A DNA stretch of 64,000 bases from Pseudomonas sp. GM41(2012). Its GTDB lineage: Bacteria > Pseudomonadota > Gammaproteobacteria > Pseudomonadales > Pseudomonadaceae. The notes under the pieces were generated by a model. That model did no database searches. It was given only the letters and a program-made list of their open reading frames with translations, and was not told the origin of the DNA. This document shows positions 60,041 to 64,000 of this stretch, piece by piece. Numbering within the stretch: the first letter of the stretch is position 1; each line of letters starts with the position of its first letter. The stretch is taken from the NCBI RefSeq assembly GCF_000282315.2, contig NZ_AKJN02000008.1, positions 186,001 to 250,000 of the forward strand. Reading direction: 5' to 3'. The translations under genes were made by a program, and so were the position numbers.

Positions 60041-63000
60041 TCAGTCGAGTTCCAGCACCACGACGCGCTGTCCGGCGCGCACGGCCGAACCCGGTTGCAC
60101 ACGAATCTCGCGTACCACTCCGGCCACGGGCGCGAGCAATGGGATTTCCATCTTCATCGACTCCAGAATCACCAGCACATCACCCGCGGCAACCCGGCTA
60201 CCGGTTTCAACCTGAACCTGCCAGAGGTTGCCGGCGATGTGGCTCTCGACGCTCTGTTGACCGCTGGCCAGCGGTGCGTCGTCAGTGACTTCCGGGACCC
60301 GTTCTTCACTGTCGAAATGCGCCTGGCCACTGGCGATCCAACGCTCGCGTTCGGCGTTGAACGCGCCTTTTTGCTGATCGCGAAACGCGGCAATGCTCTC
60401 GGCTTCCTTCGTCAGGAAGGCTTGGTAATCCGCCAGATTCAGCTGACTGTGCTCGATGTTCAGATCGAAGCGCCCGAGGGGGAAATCCCGTCGAATGCGC
60501 AGCAGTTCATCGGCACTGACCGGGTAGAAACGGATCTGATCGAAGAAGCGCAGCAGCCACGGTTTGCCATCGAATGCGGCGACCTCGCGATAGCGATTCC
60601 ACATCTGCAACGTGCGGCCGACGAACTGATAACCGCCAGGGCCTTCCATGCCGTATACACACATGTAGGCGCCACCGATGCCCACCGAGTTTTCCGCGGT
60701 CCAGGTGCGGGCCGGGTTGTATTTGGTGGTCACCAGACGATGACGCGGATCGAGTGGCGTGGCGACCGGCGCACCGAGGTAGACGTCGCCCAGGCCCATC
60801 ACCAGGTAGCTGGCGTCGAACACCGTGCGCTGCACTTCATCGAGGTTTGGCAGGTCGTTGATGCGGCGGATGAACTCCAGATTGCTCGGGCACCACGGGG
60901 CATCCTTGCGCACGGTGGTCATGTATTTTTCGATCGCCAACTGGCAGGCCGGGTCGTCCCAGGACAGCGGCAGATGAACGATGCGCGAGGGCACTTGCAG
61001 GTCCTTGGCGGCGCACACGGCGTCCCATTCGCCAGCGACGATGCCGAGCAGATCGGCCATCGGCAGTTGCTCGGGTTGGTAGTGCACTTGCAGCGAGCGG
61101 ATGCCGGGGGTGAGGTCGATCACGCCGTGCAGGTGTTTGCTTTCCAGGGCCTGCATGAGGGCGTGAGCGCGGAAGCGTAGGACCAGGTTGAGTTCCGGGG
61201 CGCCGATTTCGAGAAGCAGGTGAGTATCCCCCGACAGCCTTGCCACCAGACGCGTATCACCCTGACCCAAATCCAACACCACAGGCGACACAACCCCCGG
61301 TAGGAGTGAGCCTGCTCGCGATGGCGGTGTGTCAGTCACATCAATGTTGGCTGTACTGCCGCCATCGCGAGCAGGCTCACTCCTACAGGGGGAATTCCAT
61401 TTCAGGGCGAGGGTGCGGGCGGTCTTGAGATCGACCGGGAGGAACTGCACTTTGTCCCCAGCCTTGAGCTGGCCAAGCTGCCAAAGGTCGGCTTCGATCA
61501 CCGTCACCGGGCAGACAAACCCGCCGAGGCTTGGGCCGTCGGGACCGAGTATTACCGGCATGTCACCGGTGAAATCCACCGCGCCAATGGCGTACGGATT
61601 GTCATGGATATTCGACGGATGCAGACCCGCTTCGCCACCATCGGCACGCACCCATTCAGGCTTCGGCCCGATCAACCGCACACCGGTTCGGCTGGAGTTG
61701 AAATGCACTTCCCACTCGGTCGCGAAGAACGTGCCGATGTAGTTTTCAGTGAAGTATTCCGGTGCGCCATGCGGGCCGTAGATCACGCGGATTTGTCGTA
61801 CGGCAGGCAACTCAGCGATTTCAGGCAGTTCCGCACCGACGCTACGGTCACTCAACACCGGCACATGCAACACATCCCCCGCCCGCAACGCACGACCACC
61901 ATGCCCACCAAACTGGCCGAGGGTGAAGGTGCTTTTGCTGCCCAGATAATCCGGTACTTGCAAACCACCGCGCAGGCACAGATAGCTGCGGGCGCCCGCA
62001 CCGGCAATCGTACCAAGGCTCAAAGTAGCGCCCGCCGGTACCAGCAAAGCCGTGTTCATCGGCACCACTTCACCATTAAGGGTCAGTGGAATCACCGCCC
62101 CGGTCACCGCCACCACCGCGTCACAATTGAAGCGCAGCAGCGGCCCGCTCATAGTGATTTCCAGCGCAGCGGCGCCTTCATCGGTGCCCAGCAAAAGGTT
62201 GCCCACACGCAACGCGCGACTGTCCATCGGCCCCGACGGCGGCACGCCCACGGCCCAGTAACCGAGACGGCCGGGATAGTCCTGAACGCTGGTCTGAGTC
62301 CCGGCGCTGAGCACTTCAAACGTGTTCGCCTGATACACCAGACCTTCCAGGCAACGGGTCCACGGCTGGCCGCTGGCGAATGGCGCATCCAGCAAAATCT
62401 GCCGCAAATAATCGCGGTTGGTTTCCACCCCGTAGAGCAGGCTGTCGCCCAATGCCTGATGCAGATCGGCAGCGGCTTCTTCGCGGGTCGACGCCCAACT
62501 GATGACCTTGGCGATCATCGGATCGAAGTACGGCGGGATCTCGCAACCGGCCTCAACCCAGGTGTCGATACGCAGGTGTTTGCCATCGGCGGCAGGGAAG
62601 TTCACGGCGGTCAGCAAGCCTGGACTCGGCTGGAAATCGCGACCGGGATCTTCGGCATACAGCCGTGCCTGAATCGCATGGCCGCAGGCTTTCAAACCTT
62701 GGCTCAGCTCGCTCAACGGCGGCAAATCACCTGCCGCCAGTTCGACCATCCAACGCACCAGATCCACGCCCCAGACTTGCTCGGTGACGCCGTGCTCCAC
62801 CTGCAAACGGGTGTTCACTTCGAGAAAGTAGAAACGCTGAGCCTCGCTGTCGAAGACGAATTCGACGGTGCCGGCGTTGCGGTAATTCACTGCTTTCGCC
62901 AGTTTGATCGCCGCCGCACACAGCTCCTCAGCCATGCCCTCGGGGAGGTTCGGTGCCGGGGTTTCTTCGAGGACTTTCTGGTTGCGCCGCTGCACCGAGC

Positions 63001-63682
63001 AGTCGCGCACGCCGAGGGCAATCACTTCGCCCTGGCCGTCGCCGAACACCTGGACTTCCAGATGTCGGGCGCGCTGGATGTACTTTTCGATGAACACGCC
63101 GGCGTCGCTGAAGTTGTTCTGGCCGAGGCGTTTGACGGCTTCAAAGGATTCGCTCAACTCGGCCGCACTGCGACACACGCGCATACCGATGCCGCCACCG
63201 CCGGCGGTGCTTTTGAGCATCACCGGGTAGCCGACCTGTTCGCCGGCCATCAGCGCCGCGTCGAGGCTGTCGAGCAACTCGGTGCCTTCCAGCATCGGCA
63301 CGCCGTGTCGCTTGGCCAAGGCGCGGGCGGTGTGCTTGAGGCCGAACACGCGCAGCTGTTCTGGCGTCGGGCCGATGAAGGCGATGTTGGCGGCTTCGCA
63401 CGCTTCGGCGAACGCGGCGTTTTCCGAGAGAAAACCGTAGCCGGGATGGATCGCGGTGGCGCCGGTGGATTTGGCGATGGTGAGGATTTTCTCGACGGCC
63501 AGATAGGTGCCGGCGGCTGCGCCTTCACCGAGGCTGTGGGCTTCATCGGCTCGCAGAATGTGCAAACTGGCGGCATCGGCTTCGGAGTAAACGGCAACGC
63601 CCTGGACCTGCAACTCACGCAGGGTACGCAGGATGCGACAGGCAATGGCGCCACGGTTGGCAATCAGGACTTTTTCGAACAT
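60041..63682 (-). CDS. uca: Urea carboxylase, with an in-frame REP insertion
   Basis: 1213 residues. Biotin carboxylase spans about 1-450 (ATP loop STAGGGGIGMRVC, FFLEVNTRLQVEHGVTE region). The KipA/AHS2 half of the carboxyltransferase spans about 460-760 (TSVQDYPGRLGYWAVGVPPS) and the KipI/AHS1 half about 795-1010. The BCCP domain is C-terminal, with biotin Lys near 1177 (ESMKMEI). It carboxylates urea to allophanate with ATP and bicarbonate. Residues about 764-794 (CRSEPARDGGSTANIDVTDT, then PPSRAGSLLPG) are the translation of a REP doublet lying between the two carboxyltransferase halves. The frame is kept and no stop arises. Confidence 0.92.
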   Translation of the reverse strand: MFEKVLIANRGAIACRILRTLRELQVQGVAVYSEADAASLHILRADEAHSLGEGAAAGTYLAVEKILTIAKSTGATAIHPGYGFLSENAAFAEACEAANIAFIGPTPEQLRVFGLKHTARALAKRHGVPMLEGTELLDSLDAALMAGEQVGYPVMLKSTAGGGGIGMRVCRSAAELSESFEAVKRLGQNNFSDAGVFIEKYIQRARHLEVQVFGDGQGEVIALGVRDCSVQRRNQKVLEETPAPNLPEGMAEELCAAAIKLAKAVNYRNAGTVEFVFDSEAQRFYFLEVNTRLQVEHGVTEQVWGVDLVRWMVELAAGDLPPLSELSQGLKACGHAIQARLYAEDPGRDFQPSPGLLTAVNFPAADGKHLRIDTWVEAGCEIPPYFDPMIAKVISWASTREEAAADLHQALGDSLLYGVETNRDYLRQILLDAPFASGQPWTRCLEGLVYQANTFEVLSAGTQTSVQDYPGRLGYWAVGVPPSGPMDSRALRVGNLLLGTDEGAAALEITMSGPLLRFNCDAVVAVTGAVIPLTLNGEVVPMNTALLVPAGATLSLGTIAGAGARSYLCLRGGLQVPDYLGSKSTFTLGQFGGHGGRALRAGDVLHVPVLSDRSVGAELPEIAELPAVRQIRVIYGPHGAPEYFTENYIGTFFATEWEVHFNSSRTGVRLIGPKPEWVRADGGEAGLHPSNIHDNPYAIGAVDFTGDMPVILGPDGPSLGGFVCPVTVIEADLWQLGQLKAGDKVQFLPVDLKTARTLALKWNSPCRSEPARDGGSTANIDVTDTPPSRAGSLLPGVVSPVVLDLGQGDTRLVARLSGDTHLLLEIGAPELNLVLRFRAHALMQALESKHLHGVIDLTPGIRSLQVHYQPEQLPMADLLGIVAGEWDAVCAAKDLQVPSRIVHLPLSWDDPACQLAIEKYMTTVRKDAPWCPSNLEFIRRINDLPNLDEVQRTVFDASYLVMGLGDVYLGAPVATPLDPRHRLVTTKYNPARTWTAENSVGIGGAYMCVYGMEGPGGYQFVGRTLQMWNRYREVAAFDGKPWLLRFFDQIRFYPVSADELLRIRRDFPLGRFDLNIEHSQLNLADYQAFLTKEAESIAAFRDQQKGAFNAERERWIASGQAHFDSEERVPEVTDDAPLASGQQSVESHIAGNLWQVQVETGSRVAAGDVLVILESMKMEIPLLAPVAGVVREIRVQPGSAVRAGQRVVVLELD
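61297..61390. repeat. REP doublet inside the urea carboxylase gene
   Basis: Arms GGTAGGAGTGAGCCTGCTCG..CGATGGCGG and CCGCCATCGCGAGCAGGCTC..ACTCCTACAG, with a centre of about 30 bp. The structure is the same as the intergenic doublets, including the one at 63811-63901. It encodes about 31 residues of the protein. Confidence 0.92.
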
Positions 63683-63810
63683 GGCATAACCCCTGGAGGC
63701 GATAACGCATCAGCCTCGACCTGGGATGCGGGCCGTCCCGCAGTTTTTCGATAGGCGCCGAGGTCGTCCCCGACGGAAAAATCAGTTCATTTCAAAACAC
63801 CACCGAACCC

Positions 63811-63901
63811 CTGTGGGAGTGAGCCTGCTCGCGATAGCGGTGTATCAGTCGACATTAATGGTGAATGTGCTGACGCTATCGCGAGCAGGCTCGCTCCCAC
63901 A
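63811..63901. repeat. REP doublet
   Basis: CTGTGGGAGTGAGCCTGCTC..GCGATAGCGG and GCTATCGCGAGCAGGCTCGC..TCCCACA, inverted, upstream of the urea carboxylase gene. Confidence 0.9.
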
Positions 63902-63918
63902 TTGGATTTAGGGAGTTT

Positions 63919-64000
63919 TTACTGTTTGAGGCACTGGCCTGAACGGGCCTGGCACAGGGCAAACAACCATCTACGCAACCGCGCGAATTTCAGTTCCATA
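63919..64000 (-). CDS. 3' end of an unidentified minus-strand gene
   Basis: An open frame enters from the window edge and ends at TAA (63919-63921). The visible tail is MELKFARLRRWLFALCQARS followed by GQCLKQ, basic and hydrophobic. It could be the end of a larger gene upstream of the urea operon or start at the ATG at 63999. No family is recognised from so few residues. Confidence 0.35.
   Translation of the reverse strand, partial: MELKFARLRRWLFALCQARSGQCLKQ

Noticed and set aside
61604..63754. 716-codon open frame on the plus strand
   Set aside because: A shadow of urea carboxylase caused by high GC; its His/Gln/Arg-rich translation has no domain.

Overview
This 64 kb window is chromosomal DNA of a fluorescent-group Pseudomonas (P. 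fluorescens lineage). The evidence is a TtgR/EmhR-controlled RND pump, an ornithine-lipid olsBA pair, PhaG, XenB, a chromosomal FosA, an OprD-family porin, high GC, and about fifteen REP doublets of the Pseudomonas type (GTGGGAGC..GCTCGCGAT) in the gaps. Both ends cut through genes.

Layout. 0-3 kb: a sulfide:quinone oxidoreductase-like flavoprotein with a DUF1641 partner, then an OprD-type porin. 3.4-10.1 kb: the tripartite pump emhABC (ttgABC-like), with its divergent repressor gene and the repressor operator between them. 10.3-13.6 kb: an arsR-MFS-xenB electrophile-response operon behind an AT-rich repeat operator, and divergent acpH. 13.7-16.3 kb: olsBA and an unknown gene. 16.4-19.8 kb: a serine hydrolase coupled to a small Cys-rich protein, YceI and a cardiolipin synthase. 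19.9-24.5 kb: bglX and a lemA-TPM-TPM operon. 24.8-28.7 kb: a methyltransferase, an EamA permease, a DJ-1 protein, an RHH protein and YegP. 28.9-31.3 kb: a two-gene aldolase module facing an XRE-cupin regulator across a clear palindrome. 31.4-35 kb: a SIR2-like DUF4917 protein, an iron alcohol dehydrogenase, and an alpha-oxoamine-synthase-like protein whose PLP lysine is Asn. 35.2-40 kb: LysR, CoA-transferase, HMG-CoA lyase and an MFS importer, which together look like a catabolic module for a branched (hydroxy)dicarboxylate. 40-40.7 kb: gene debris. 40.7-47.5 kb: fosA, lysE, a GGDEF protein, stress proteins, two AidA/PixA paralogs and tam. 47.9-53.6 kb: a complete caa3-type oxidase operon whose subunit II carries two cytochrome c domains. 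53.8-55.8 kb: a Fic gene next to tRNA-Gly(CCC). 55.9-64 kb: phaG, rsuA, a CWC protein, a GGDEF remnant, and the urea carboxylase / allophanate hydrolase operon.

The most striking observations are a complete REP doublet inserted in frame inside the urea carboxylase gene, the lysine-less oxoamine-synthase homolog, and a deletion scar that joins the 3' ends of a divergent transporter/LysR pair. I see no CRISPR array, prophage or transposase.
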